Positions 1 to 9,649 are shown, counted from the first letter of the stretch. The stretch is 30,823 nt of DNA from Hypsibius dujardini (GCA_001579985.1 LRSR01004338.1:1-30823); one strand, 5' to 3'. A program made the numbers and translations. The notes: a model not told the origin generated them from the sequence alone.

Positions 1-147
1 TTCAACGGGGAGAAATTCGGGAAGATCTCATTTGGCGCAAGTACATTGCAATAGTCGAGCGCTTGATTGAATGATTGAATAAGCGCTTGATTGACGGCAC
101 GTAACGACACGTACAGGTGCCGGCAGCAAAGTTGGACCAGTTTGCGC
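1..147 (+). repeat. Left terminal inverted repeat of the mariner-like element
   Basis: Bases 1-147 pair with the reverse complement of 1824-1938 followed by 1370-1405. Only scattered mismatches are visible, including a two-base gap near position 57. A length near 150 bp is long for mariner, whose repeats are usually about 30 bp. Confidence 0.88.
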
Positions 148-259
148 GCCATCGCACAGCTGATTGGTTTCTTTTGTAACAACCCATCTCACATTGTTTT
201 TGAGTAAAACCAAGTCAGCCGTTGTAAAAAACCATTTGTTGACGTTTGAACAATCAACC

Positions 260-1336
260 ATGCTTGCTCCAATTAATTCTGAAACGAGGGGCGCCATCTT
301 GGCCCACCATCGAAACGGCCATTCTCATAGAAAAATAGTCGATGCTTTGTTTGACCTGGCCTTTTCGGTTTCGAAGTCTACTGTCACTCGCGTTATCACG
401 GAATTTGAACGGGAGAAGCGAGGAATCCTCAAACCAGCAAAAAAGCTCGATCCCCAGTGCCTGCCGTCCAAGCGTACCAAGGATCTCATCAGAAAAGTGA
501 ACGCAGCGACGAATGTGGATAATCCTCCCACCCTGGACCAAATGACTGAACGGTACGATGTCTCTGAAAGGACAATTCGTCGAGTTTTGAGGGAAAATCT
601 GCAATCGGACTGGTTGAAGAAGACCAAAACGCATGCCCTGTCAAACAAGCAAGTGCAGCAGCGTCTTGACTGTGGACCTCGGTTTCTCAAGCTTCTGAGG
701 GTTGATCGATGGAAGTATGTAGTGTTTTTTAATGAGTTCTGGCAGTCTATGAATGATTGTGGTGGAATCCGGGACTGTTACTACCGGAAAAAGGGAAAAC
801 CAGTTCCGGAAAGTCGCACCAAAAAGTGGAAGCAGACATTCCCCAAAAAGGTGATGTGCGCCGCAGGAGTGTCGTACTGCGGTGCGACGGGCATCTACTT
901 CGTCCCACCGACCAGCGAAGTCAATTCAGCGTTCTTCCTCAACAATGTCGTGAAGCCAATAGTAGAAAAAGACGTCCCCAGACTCTACCCGGGAGAAAAA
1001 CACAAAGTCGTCCTCGACTTTGATAGAGCTTCCAGTCACACGACGCCTGCGGTTTATTCCTACCTCAAATCATAAAAAGTCAAGTACATCGGGAAAGAGG
1101 ATTCAATGGCCAACAGCCCTGACCTGAGTCCTATGGATTTCGATCCGAACGGGATTTTTAAAAAATCAATTTTTGAGAAAAAACCCAAAGGCATCCCTGT
1201 TTTGCAACGTGCAGCGCGCCAGGTCTGGAAGGAATTCCCACTTAGCGTTTGTCGCTATGTTATGAAATCCTGGAAAGGAAGGGTGATTCAAATGCTAGAC
1301 GCAAAGGGCTTTCAGATTGAAAACGCAAAAAAATAG
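260..1336 (+). pseudogene. Mariner-like DD37D transposase, broken by an in-frame stop
   Basis: The frame opens at an ATG at 260 and would encode about 358 residues, normal for the family. An N-terminal helix-turn-helix region (around RNGHSHRKIVDAL) is followed by the catalytic core. The second catalytic Asp lies in LDFDRASSHTT and the third in SPDLSPMDF, 37 residues apart. Two lesions are visible. The first catalytic position, normally Asp-Glu after a hydrophobic strand, reads VVFFNEF with Asn (codon AAT at 731-733). A TAA at 1073-1075 cuts the frame between the second and third acids and then the same frame resumes to 1336. The protein would be catalytically dead even with readthrough. Family identity is secure; the clade is inferred from spacing. 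Confidence 0.87.
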
Positions 1337-1405
1337 AATAAAATACACACAACGGTGAAAAACTCGTTTGCGCAAACTGGTCCAACTTTGCTGCCGGCAC
1401 CTGTA

Positions 1406-1823
1406 CAAAAACATGTGCTGTGCGTGTGCGCTATGCTGGTTGCGTACTCAAGTACAAAGCAGTTCAATACTAATAAAAGTATTTTTTGGACAATTTTGTT
1501 TAACAAAATTGGACAAACAACAACTATTTTTGAAGTAGCTAAGGCCAGATTTTAATATAAGAAATAAAAATATGCGTGTTTTGCCTAATTGTTCCCAAAA
1601 AAAGCATCTATATTTCTTATATTAAAATCTGGCTTTAGCTACTTTAAAAATTGTTTTTTGTCCAAGTTTGTTAAAAAAATTGTCCGAAAAATACTGCAGT
1701 AGTACTGCACTGCATTGTACTTGAGTATACAACCAGCACAGCACACACGCACAGCACACACGCACAGCACACACGCACAGCACACACGCACAGCACACAC
1801 GCACAGCGCAGCACATGTTTTTG
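1406..1823. mobile_element. Nested foldback MITE (418 bp) with TA target duplication
   Basis: The element begins CAAAAACATGTGCTG and ends with its inverse, and TA flanks it at 1404-1405 and 1824-1825. Removing it with one TA restores the host mariner repeat exactly, so both borders are certain. It is almost wholly palindromic: arms of about 190 bp meet near 1580-1605. No coding capacity. The TA duplication points to mobilisation by a Tc1/mariner-type transposase; which one is unknown. Confidence 0.88.
1737..1806 (+). repeat. 13-bp tandem repeat, about five copies
   Basis: The unit is CACACGCACAGCA in near-perfect tandem within the right arm of the nested MITE. The left arm holds only one copy at the matching place (about 1415-1428, inverted), so the array expanded after insertion or in the source copy. 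Confidence 0.85.
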
Positions 1824-2095
1824 TACGTGTCGTTACGTGCCGTCAATCAAGCGCTTATTCAATCATTCAATCAAGCGCTCAGGACTATTGCAATGTACGT
1901 GCGCCAATTGAGATCTTCCCGAATTTCTCCCCGTCGAACGGGGAACTCTTTGCCGCGAGTCATATTTTTTTAAATCCTGTTAGGGGACATGGTATTCAAG
2001 AAAAAAGTTTGGTCACGATCGGAGATTTGCACTGGTGATTGTTCCCTTGTTAGTCTCAAAATTAAGTTTTCTTTTGGTAAATTAAATCCGACCCA

Positions 2096-2340
2096 TACTT
2101 CTGTGCAGATTACAAATCTATACGTGATTAGTACACTGATGTAAGTAAAATTAAAAGTCCCTCAATTTATTTAAAACGAAGCAGTATTTTAATCAAACTT
2201 TAAATTTATCTCAGCAACAGTATTTAGTGTTCACATCTCATCCATAATTTATTATTTTTATACTGTTAGCAACAAGCGATTGTATCTTCACCTGTAAATT
2301 TGGGTCCGAGATTCGTGGTGGCGGAAGTTGTTGTAGCTGT
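2096..2340. repeat. Duplicated 3' region, copy 1 (partner 16216-16460)
   Basis: This segment matches 16216-16460 in the same orientation, starting at CTGTGCAGATTACAAATCT and running through the 3' untranslated region into the last coding bases of both minus-strand genes. By eye it is much better conserved than the upstream coding sequence. Both copies carry AATAAA on the minus strand just after the stop codon. Bases 1939-2095 before it show nothing I can identify. Confidence 0.8.
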
Positions 2341-2750
2341 TCGCCCAGGCCGATATGGATATGGATATGGACGGATAGTCGCGGTTTCCGTCCGTGGTTC
2401 CCATTCCATTGTATTTTCTTCGTTGGTGGCTGCCGCCGTCGTCGCTGGAAAACACCCCCATCCACACACGTAAGGCATGGCCAGAAGTTCAGCTTATTTG
2501 GAGATTGGGGCAGGCAAGGGGATGCCGCAGAATTTTATTAGGACGTCGCTTAAAATGTTACACTTCTTGGGATAATTTGTTAACGTAACGGTATTGTGTC
2601 ATCAGTTGAGTTGAAGACTTTTCTCGATTCCTTCATTGTTCAATTCACAATTGCGAAATTAAGAGACTGGTTTCTGGTTGCAGAGTCTTGAGAAAAATTC
2701 GCGCTACTACTCACCGTATATCCATCCCGAATTGACAGTGGCTGCACGGG
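2266..2750 (-). CDS. Small Thr-rich secreted protein, 3' part (paralogue of the gene at 16374-16791)
   Basis: Last exon 2266-2492: acceptor AAATAAG, phase 1, 75 residues to a TAA at 2266-2268. Its end, TTTSATTNLGPKFTGEDTIA, closely matches the gene at 16374-16791. A preceding 36-base exon (2715-2750) has a good GTGAGT donor in phase 1 and ends in WIYG, comparable to the TAYG end of the paralogue's signal exon. No ATG lies in frame directly upstream, so the true first exon is either further out or lost; a MITE sits at 2867-3174. Visible features of the last exon are a WGC segment, three PY pairs and a Thr run. AATAAA follows the stop. Function unknown. The terminal exon is well supported by homology; the micro-exon is tentative. 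Confidence 0.5.
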
Positions 2751-2866
2751 CTGAAACGAAATAAAACGGAAATGAAATGATAAGATCAATTCTAAGATTA
2801 TATTTGCTGCAATCAAAGGGAGAAAGGAACCCTTTGTTGATCGAAATTGAAAGGGCTCTCTGTGCC

Positions 2867-3174
2867 TACACACATGGCCACAATTTTGGGTGGCAGACTT
2901 CAAGCCAAAAAAGGGTGGTCCAGTTCCAGCCGAATTAAGTCATCTCGCGCACGCGCTCTTGACCATGCAGCCTTTACTTAAATGATCGATTGATTGAACT
3001 TGTTTATTTTGGCGGAATTTAGAGCAGCTTGCTCCATCTAATATTTTCGCTGAGCCAGGCATTAAATCAAAGATTCAGGAGAAGGCAAGGGCAAGCTCTA
3101 GTCAAGACTGGCTCAAATTCAGACCACCCTGATGGACCGAACTCTGCCACCCAAAATTGTGGCCATGTGTGTGC
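2867..3174. mobile_element. MITE copy 1, about 305 bp, with 30-bp inverted ends
   Basis: The ends CACACATGGCCACAATTTTG and their inverse face each other at 2869 and 3173, and the match continues through GGTGGCAGA. A second, more diverged copy lies at 29527-29824 in the same orientation and shares the internal block GATCGATTGATTGAACTTGT. No reading frame of note and no convincing target duplication, so the superfamily is open. Confidence 0.85.
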
Positions 3175-3741
3175 AACGTGGAATATATTACGTGACGAGC
3201 ACACAGGAAGAGAGAGAAGAGTGCATTGTCGATTCATTGTGTGCTCTGTCGCTCACGCGCAATCAACAGCTATAACACGTAGCGCGTACATGATGTTACC
3301 GCGTTCGACAAGATCTTTGAAAAATATTCCACTTATTCGAGATCTGCAAAGTGATTCGTAATTTTTGAAGGCCTTATCAACTTTTGTCCTCTGACGTTCG
3401 GAATCGGAAATCAGGAACTGGAAAAACGAACACTCCCAAAGTATTTCAAAATAATAATTTGTCACAAGCATTTCGCTTTGCGAAACGTCTAACTGGCAAA
3501 AATGGGTAAATCCCATGAGGCACAGTATAAAATTTTGAACAGCTTCAGACATTTTTCTAATGGCAACAAGATTTACAAGCTGCTTTATTACCAGAAAGAT
3601 GATTGCGCGCGCGAGACAGTCCACACAATGACTGGACAACTGCCTCATATTTCAGAATGTGTGGTCATAGAGAGCCATATACGACGCCATAACAATAAGG
3701 AGCCCTTTCAGTTTTTGTATTGAAACTTCACCTCTCTCTTC
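3175..3741. other. Intergenic stretch with an unassigned 131-codon minus-strand frame
   Basis: A minus-strand open frame covers 3253-3648. It matches no family I know, has no clear signal peptide, and its only upstream ATG follows a stop closely. A chance frame or a chemoreceptor-like fragment are both possible; I do not call it a gene. Confidence 0.3.
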
Positions 3742-4865
3742 TTACGGTTCAGTCTTCTTTTTGGGATTTTCAGGAAATATCAGCTGTGGCTTACTGAACG
3801 GGTTTCGTTGGCTCAGCTTTCTGGTTGACAGTCGTCCAGCTGGTTTTCCGGTCTGCTGCAACACGGACATGTTCCCAAAGTTGTCGTCGGTTTCGTAATC
3901 CAAGCCTCCGATCCATCTATCACCAGCCATTGCGCCTAAATAGAGAGTCTATAGACATCATGTTCAAATTACGTCCTTCGACGGTCTCGTAAACCCATGG
4001 GCGCCTTTTTACATTGGCGCCGGAGAAGCGCAGCAGAAGCAGCAACTGACAAAGGCATTAGACAAAGATTGAAACTCCGATTGGTCTGGCGATCTTTACC
4101 TTAGGTACTCGAAGCAATTGAATGTTTTTTCAGAAAACCGGATTTTAATACGAACGACGGTTCTGGGCGGGGCAAATATTCAACGTGCTTGACGAAAAAG
4201 ATGTAAAGGTTCGGGTTTTCATCAGGAAATGTATCGGTTTTATTTTTTAAATTTCTGCTTTATGATAATTTTTCAATTTTATTTTACCAGTGCAGTCTGG
4301 AGAACAGGTCTTGATAAAATTTCAAAGTTTAAAGCACACACATTTTTCTTGATATTGATTTTAGAAACCTTTAACTAGAAAGAAAAGTCGATTTCGTGAC
4401 TTTGAAACTACTCAAAATTTTGGAGGTCGGGTGGGGGGGAGTCGGAGTTTGAGGAATGTAACTCGGTATTTTCCGAGCAGTCTTGAGAATGGTTCTTAGC
4501 TCTGTCCTCCGGTACCGAAATAAGATTCGGTTAACGTGAATAAAGTTTTCAGTTCCAAATAAAGTTTTGAGCGGGGCAATGTCAAAAGTCGTGAAATTAC
4601 AATTTTGGCAAAAATTCTTTAGTCTTAACAATATTTTTACAATCAAAATGAGTGAAAATGGAATCTTTCAGTATTTTCCGGACTTTGAAGTTTTGCCAAC
4701 AAAAAGGGACACAAAATAGACTGACGAGAGACATAGGGCACTTCTCTTCTGTTTAAGCAGCAAAGACTTCCCTTAGCTTAATATAATTCTTTTGTGCTTA
4801 CCTTTAGCGGAGTACCAGAATAAAAGGGCGGCGACACAAAATTCCCATGCGTGCCATATCGACAT
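3742..4865 (-). CDS. Small secreted basic protein with DDNFG motif (two exons, 85 aa)
   Basis: Exon 1 (4802-4865) starts at an ATG and encodes a signal peptide beginning MSIWHAWEFCVAALLF; its donor is GTAAGC in phase 1. Exon 2 (3742-3935) follows a TATTTAG acceptor in phase 1 and ends at TAA. The 866-base intron between holds nothing recognisable. The mature chain has no Cys after the signal region, an acidic N-terminal part with TDDNFGNMSVL, and a strongly basic tail ending PENPKKKTEP. The DDNFG motif recurs twice in the propeptide of the serine protease gene at 28 kb, which suggests this gene descends from, or shared an exon with, a protease propeptide. Exon 1 lies within a longer 119-codon frame on the same strand (4804-5163), a competing reading, but only the model here joins across matched splice phases. 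Function unknown. Confidence 0.6.
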
Positions 4866-5018
4866 ATCCGGTTAGAAACTTTTTTCCCGAACTCTCTCTT
4901 TTTGCAGGGATGGCAAAAATGTAACGGTAAATCTCTTTAATTTGTGGAATGTTATCAACGCTTTCGTCTATGTAAATGCAATACACTGTGCGGAACTCTT
5001 CCATCAGATGTTGCCTAA

Positions 5019-5435
5019 ATGAAAGGCTGCGACCTTTGCTCATTGTTACAATCGTTAGTTTATTTCCCGATGCCGTACGTGATTGTGGGCGGCAACCTTT
5101 TGGTATTACGTAAGACACTATAGTGGCATTGCACTCACAAGGAAAAGGAACGGTAGGCGACACGCCATTCTCTATGAAATTGTTTTTACCGTTCCGTTCC
5201 CTTGTCAGTACACTATATTTTTAATGAAAACTCTTTTGACTCAGAAAACTGTAACGACGCAGATAAAAACTACGAGCATGAATCTACCGAACTCGCAGCA
5301 TACATTAGGCGACTAGGCTGTAATTATAAGTTTGCGGAGAGCGTGAATACTGGCGCGTTCCGGGGCAAGAATTTTAAGTTCCAGGCATCGTTTTCTAGAC
5401 TTCTATTTTACGTACACTGGGCAAACTGTTTATAA
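5019..5435 (+). CDS. Small secreted acidic protein (two exons, 105 aa), divergent neighbour
   Basis: Exon 1 (5019-5109) begins MKGCDLCSLLQSL and is hydrophobic to the donor GTAAGA, phase 1. Exon 2 (5209-5435) follows a long pyrimidine tract ending TTGTCAG, also phase 1, and ends at TAA. The 99-base intron has the size seen elsewhere in the window. The mature part starts acidic and Asn-rich (NENSFDSENCNDADKNYEHE), then turns basic and aromatic (GKNFKFQ). Three Cys are in exon 2. No family recognised. The start lies 153 bp from the oppositely oriented start at 4865, so a shared promoter region is likely. The rival reading is the 119-codon minus-strand frame at 4804-5163, which overlaps exon 1. 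Confidence 0.5.
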
Positions 5436-6149
5436 CCTCTATAACTATGATCATAGATCACGAAAAAAAATGCCAGTCCGCCAAGTCAATCTTCTCTTCT
5501 TTCACAAGCTGGAGTAGAATGAATAGGATAGTGAGAAATACTTGGGATGAAGACTCCGCCCTGTAAATTGAAAACGTATATTTTTTAGGTATCAAAGAAT
5601 ATTGGGCACCTAAACTGGTGACTGTTGGGATGGGGCAATATCAAAGCGTGAACTGTACCCCTTTCACTCGAACTTCCCCTCCCTGATCCCATCAACCAAT
5701 CCCATACGTAAGAAATCTGGTGTGCCGCCTAATGACACGATATGTCATATCGCATACTTCTAGATGGGAAAAGCTCTAAGGATCTGATCACAGGGTCTGG
5801 ATATAAAAAGGTATCCGCGGGAGGGCGGAGACTTTGTCAGGAACGCCTTTGGTTGCACAGTCGTTGTATTCCACTGGCGTTCGATTGACGGGAGTTATTT
5901 GCCGGAGGTGCACTCAAGTTTTTTTTGCAGTGAAACTGGATTGAATCGTCAAAAGAAAAATTCCCGGCTGACGACTCAGTCTCAAAGAGACCGTTCAAAT
6001 CTGAAAGACAGGCAACGCCAATAAGTGGGTGCAATGCAAAAAAACCCGAACCGACTAACAAAAAATTTATTAGAATTGGGCTCGTGGGTCCAAAGAGCTG
6101 AAATAAGTGGGAGCGTGACCTCTATGAGTCGCATGAAACGATGGTGCGA
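5436..6149. other. Intergenic, nothing recognised
   Basis: No splice-consistent gene, known repeat or RNA gene seen. A 74-codon minus-strand frame (5837-6061) has no family resemblance and no signal peptide. Confidence 0.5.
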
Positions 6150-6335
6150 TAGATCTAGGGGTATAGTGGTGTGATGGTGTTGGCGAATCGGTGGTAATAT
6201 GGTATTGAGAATTCAGTGGTACGAAGGTTCGTTCCCGAATGGTACAAATGAAAGTATGAATGGTTCAACGGTACGATAGTACGATTGGTTCCATAGTACG
6301 ATGGTGCTAAGGGATTAGTGCTACGATGGTTTAAT
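6150..6335 (+). repeat. Degenerate minisatellite, unit near GGTACGATGG (array 1)
   Basis: About 18 imperfect copies of a 9-11 bp unit such as GGTACGATAG, GGTTCAACGG and GGTGCTAAGG follow one another. A second array of the same unit and orientation is at 7850-8030. Confidence 0.75.
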
Positions 6336-6355
6336 GCTTTAGAGGTATAAATGCC

Positions 6356-6405
6356 CAGTGCAAATTAAAACCTCATCCGTGCCGCTGCACAGCGCCTTTT
6401 TTGAA
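6356..6405 (+). repeat. Repeat segment next to array 1; inverted copy at 7770-7860
   Basis: The words CCAGTGCAAATTAAAACC and CTGCACAGCGCCTTTTT recur in reverse complement at 7770-7860, next to the second minisatellite array. The pair could be the ends of one decayed 1.7-kb insertion or two copies of a short element. Confidence 0.55.
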
Positions 6406-7132
6406 AGACTTTAACAGAAACCAGTACAGTGGCTGTGAAGATCCCTCCGAAGATCTTTAGCCGAGTGCCTGCACAGTGTTTTCTCAGGCCTCTCCACAAG
6501 CGTTTTTAGTACCCACATGAGGGCGGGGCGGCATTTCCAAAAGTTGGGGTGAAAACTGACGCACTTCGTATGCTCTTGCTCTTTCTCGTCATTTTTTGTA
6601 CGAATTGGCAATTAGAATGATTATTTTGCAATGGAAAACCTTTATTTATACCCTAAAATATGGTTTACAAGTCTGCTCTTGTATACTGGTTTTTGGTAAG
6701 AGTCTAGCACTTCTGTCACGCCGTTTGCCAAACTAAAAAAATGGAGTGTAATCGACATGAATATTGATAAAAATGTCATTTGTGGAATATGGACGAAATA
6801 TGGACGGAATATGAACGGAAAAATTGTCTCGAAAATGGATCTCCTGCGTCGTTTTACGTTTGAATACCGGTATAATGGGTTTCACTTCTCGGGTAGCAAG
6901 GACTTCTTTTCAAACGGTGAAAATCCGAATGCAATTTCGTGACGTTTAACCGTTGCCTTCTGCCCAAAACAATCAATCAGCCCATCTTTAACCAATCATT
7001 ATACAATCTCAATTTGAAAAAAAAATTCCAACGGTTACTCAGTTTGGTCTCGCCAAAGAATTCATTAAGCTTTATGAAACACTAGTCCTCTTTGTAGGTG
7101 TAATATTTTCGTCTGTTCTTTTATGCTAACAG
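6406..7132. other. Intergenic or intron; no clear gene
   Basis: An ATG at 6570 opens a very short hydrophobic frame, MLLLFLVIFCTNWQLE, with a weak donor GTACGA after nine codons in phase 1. It could be the signal exon for the exon at 7133, but it is too short to trust. Nothing else is seen. Confidence 0.3.
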
Positions 7133-7508
7133 TGAAAGGTGCCCGGGCGTTAGAGCGACAAGTTTTAGTTGCAAATTTCAAGAAGCTTGTCAAGAAACTG
7201 CTGATTGTTATCGGAACCACTGTGGAGGAACTGAACGAGAAAGCGTTCGCGAAAGACCCGAAAGGCAAGAGAGAGAAGAACGACTAACCGGCTCCAAAAT
7301 CAGCCAATCGACGGACCTTCACTACTGGTTCGAAAGCTTTTTAAATCAGTCAATCGACCCACTACTACCGTTAAAACGTATCATGTTCCCGCCCCGACTC
7401 AAGGACACAGTTCTACCAATACATCTCTGGACGATGGAACCAGCTCAACCAGCAACGCCCCTTCAATTAAGACACAATTGGAGCCTTCCGATATCGAGTA
7501 ATGGGTGA
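7133..7508 (+). CDS. Candidate exon of a secreted Cys-containing or amphipathic peptide; frame uncertain
   Basis: A strong acceptor (pyrimidine tract, then GCTAACAG) opens at 7133, and all three frames stay open well beyond it. Frame A, codons from 7134 to a TGA at 7506-7508, gives about 125 residues with five Cys, including the regular series CKFQEACQETADCYRNHC. Frame B, codons from 7135 to TAA at 7285-7287, is a Lys-rich amphipathic peptide (ANFKKLVKKLLIVIGTTVEE) and fits the phase-1 junction used by the other signal exons here. Frame C, ending at 7499-7501, carries a Ser/Thr-rich acidic tail. The Cys spacing favours frame A, the splice phase favours frame B. No family recognised. Confidence 0.35.
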
Positions 7509-7769
7509 AGAAGTACATAAAACGGATTTATAGTCAGATTAAGTTTATTTTTGTAACCGGTTCTGATCTCTTTGCGCAGATTTATTGACGTTTATTCTGC
7601 TCTGCTTGTCGTTGAAAATTTCAGCAAAAATTGAAGTGTTGTACTAGTCATCTGCGACCATACCCACCGCATTTCAAAGTATTTTAAAGAACCTGCACCG
7701 AACTCCCAAATACCTATAAATGTTTTGATACAGCGCTTTTCTCACTTTGCCAAAAGGCTTTTAAGAACG
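7509..7769. other. Short intergenic stretch
   Basis: AT-rich sequence without recognisable coding or repeat content. Confidence 0.4.
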
Positions 7770-7860
7770 CCTGTGTACCAAAGCAAAAAGGCGCTGTGCA
7801 GGCTTTGCTCGGAGCTTTTTGATGCCAGTACAGCGGTTTTAATTGCACTGGGTGGTTCGA
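7770..7860 (-). repeat. Inverted copy of the 6356-6405 repeat segment
   Basis: Reverse complement contains CCCAGTGCAATTAAAACC and CTGCACAGCGCC as in 6356-6405. It directly precedes the second minisatellite array. Confidence 0.55.
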
Positions 7861-8030
7861 GTGGTGCGATTGATCGACGGTTGAATGGCACAAATGGTAC
7901 AGCGGCACGGCAGTACGAGGGTTCGGTGCTACGATGGTTGGATGGTGCGAGAGTTCGATGATACAAAGAATGCAAATACACTGCTTGGTGAGTATAGCGA
8001 TTATGCGCGGGTTCGATAGTTCGTATAATT
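7850..8030 (+). repeat. Degenerate minisatellite, unit near GGTACGATGG (array 2)
   Basis: Imperfect 9-11 bp units such as GGTTCGAGT, GGTGCGATTG and GCTACGATGG, same strand as array 1. Long open frames on both strands here are shadows of the repeat. Confidence 0.7.
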
Positions 8031-9649
8031 TGAAATGTCATCATTTGACACGAGGAGTTTGGTGGTAGAAAGAACGGGAAATAGTTGGCGATCAAATTCG
8101 CTCATTATAAAGATATTGAACAAAGGCAAACCTACCACCAAAAGAGATATTGGTTGCCGCGGTGAGTTTTACCAATCAATAAGCCTTGTTTAATTGTAAG
8201 GGAGCACAGAACTATCACACCATCCGGAACCAAAGCTTAGACCTTATAGCATTACATCCCCTTGAAACTTGGATCGTCGTCATAGTTGTATAAACATACC
8301 GGGAATGCTCAGAGGAAATGCAATTCTGTAGGTGTAAAAGTACGGCTCAGCTCCGAAAACGTTTCTTTCACCAAGCAAAGCCGCAAATGTGGAATGATCC
8401 GCACAATAAATGAAGTTATCGGCTGGAGTGGACAAACCTGCGGGAGATTGCGGTGTGGATATTATTCAATAATGACCTGAAAAATAAAGACGATGTAGTG
8501 AAAGAGGATCACTCTGCGCTTTTATTCAACACGAATGTGATACATCGAAATGCAAGTACTGTAGTGATGGGTGGTACCCAACCGGTACCCATCACTAACT
8601 AATAGTATAGTCTATCTACTCTCACATTCTATAATGTACTTACTCAGCTTTTCTCACGTACATAGTTCCGCCATGTCGGCAGGAACTAGTACGTTAGATC
8701 AGAATTTATTCTTTATCCCTGACTGTATAAGTGTGTGTTCTACAGCAGTTTGAGGAGTTCCTTCCTTTCACCTCTAATCTCCTCTACCAGTAAAGTCTTG
8801 CCCCTTATCTTCTCCTATTATTCCGTTTAAAAGCTTGCATGTTCAGGTTCTTCCATCCTTGAAGGGACAGTGGCCTAACGGTAGAAACCCGATATCTTTA
8901 GGGGAACGCGCTCGGTTAAGAAGAAACAAGTCAAGTAAAGTCTGGGCTTGATTGATTCAAATGTCGGGATACAAAACTACAACCTCTCGATTATTGATTG
9001 CATCTACATTTAAATTCCGAAAAAATTACAGCCATTGGTTCTTTTATTGATTCGATTTTTCATCATCATCATCATCAGTTCGCCCGACGAGACTGCCTCC
9101 AGGTCCAATAAATCAAATCCATCGGGAGGCTCTCTAACAACCCCCCACATCTGACCAAAAAATATAGCTGTCAAGGAAATGCGATCAGTAAATTCAGAAA
9201 TTTGCTTAATGCATTTGGTTCAGCGGTAAGGCAGCCGAGCTACCGACAATCGAAAAATGCGACTAGACCAATCCAATGCAAATCAAATGCAAACACACAT
9301 TTTATTGACGACCGCATCTATTTTTACGGATGGACGAGGCGTCCTGAGCAAATAGTTCGATTGTTAGGCTTAACGAATCCCCAATTTCATACTTAAAAAA
9401 CACTACGACAATATCCGTAATAAGTAGCATACTCAATTGCAATAGCCAGTTTGGCAGTCAGGTGAAACACAGTATGCTGTGGTGTTTTTTTGCAAGCTAT
9501 AGTCGCCCCATTTGTCCCTTAAAGCACACACAGGCGTCAAAAAGCAATGCAAATCATAAGCCGTGCTAAGCACCCTTCTGATTCAATCATGTTGATATTG
9601 TAGTTAAACGAAATAAATAATTTATATGGAATAAGAATGCTAAGTGTCT
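8031..9649. other. 1.6-kb intergenic region, no gene recognised
   Basis: Visible items are a short palindrome around 8566-8598 (TGATGGGTGGTACC facing GGTACCCATCA), a (CAT)n run at 9060-9077, and two tRNA-like fragments (near 8870 and 9208-9262) that lack a usable T arm. No open frame matches a family or joins by splice signals. Confidence 0.5.

Larger units (their letters stand above)
1..1938 (+). mobile_element. Inactivated mariner-like (DD37D) DNA transposon; left end at the window edge
   Basis: The first 147 bases reappear inverted at the right side in two pieces (1370-1405 and 1824-1938), giving a long terminal inverted repeat around a single transposase reading frame. The element starts at or just before base 1, so its outer left end and target duplication are not visible. 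Inside each long repeat is a smaller hairpin made by GCGCTT and AAGCGC around a GATTGA-rich stretch. The transposase is broken and the right repeat is interrupted by a nested MITE, so this copy is immobile on its own. Classification rests on 37 residues between the second and third catalytic acids, which is the maT-like spacing; a database comparison could shift the clade name. Confidence 0.9.
1370..1938 (-). repeat. Right terminal inverted repeat, split by a nested insertion
   Basis: The inner piece 1370-1405 and the outer piece 1824-1938 together rebuild the inverted copy of 1-147. The 418 bases between them are a later insertion. Confidence 0.85.

Noticed and set aside
1622-1846. Cys-rich minus-strand open frame
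   Set aside because: Produced by translating the 13-bp tandem repeat of the nested MITE.
3253-3648. 131-codon minus-strand open frame as a possible receptor gene
   Set aside because: Hydrophobic patches do not form clear membrane segments, and no family motif or matching splice partner is seen.
4804-5163. 119-codon minus-strand open frame
   Set aside because: No family or signal peptide in this frame. It overlaps two first exons that join by phase to convincing second exons, so it is more likely a shadow frame.
7742-8095. 117-codon minus-strand open frame
   Set aside because: Produced by the GGTACGATGG minisatellite and its flank.
8560-8770. Solo LTR starting near the TGATGGGTGG palindrome
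   Set aside because: No matching second end, no target duplication and no second copy in the window.
8860-8930. tRNA or tRNA-derived SINE (A-box-like TGGCCTAACGG)
   Set aside because: No B box or T arm at the proper distance and no closing acceptor stem.
9208-9262. tRNA gene (GCATTTGGTTCAGCGGTAAG with AAATGC at the far end)
   Set aside because: Only about 53 bases lie between the stem halves and there is no proper T arm; at best a degraded tRNA-like relic.
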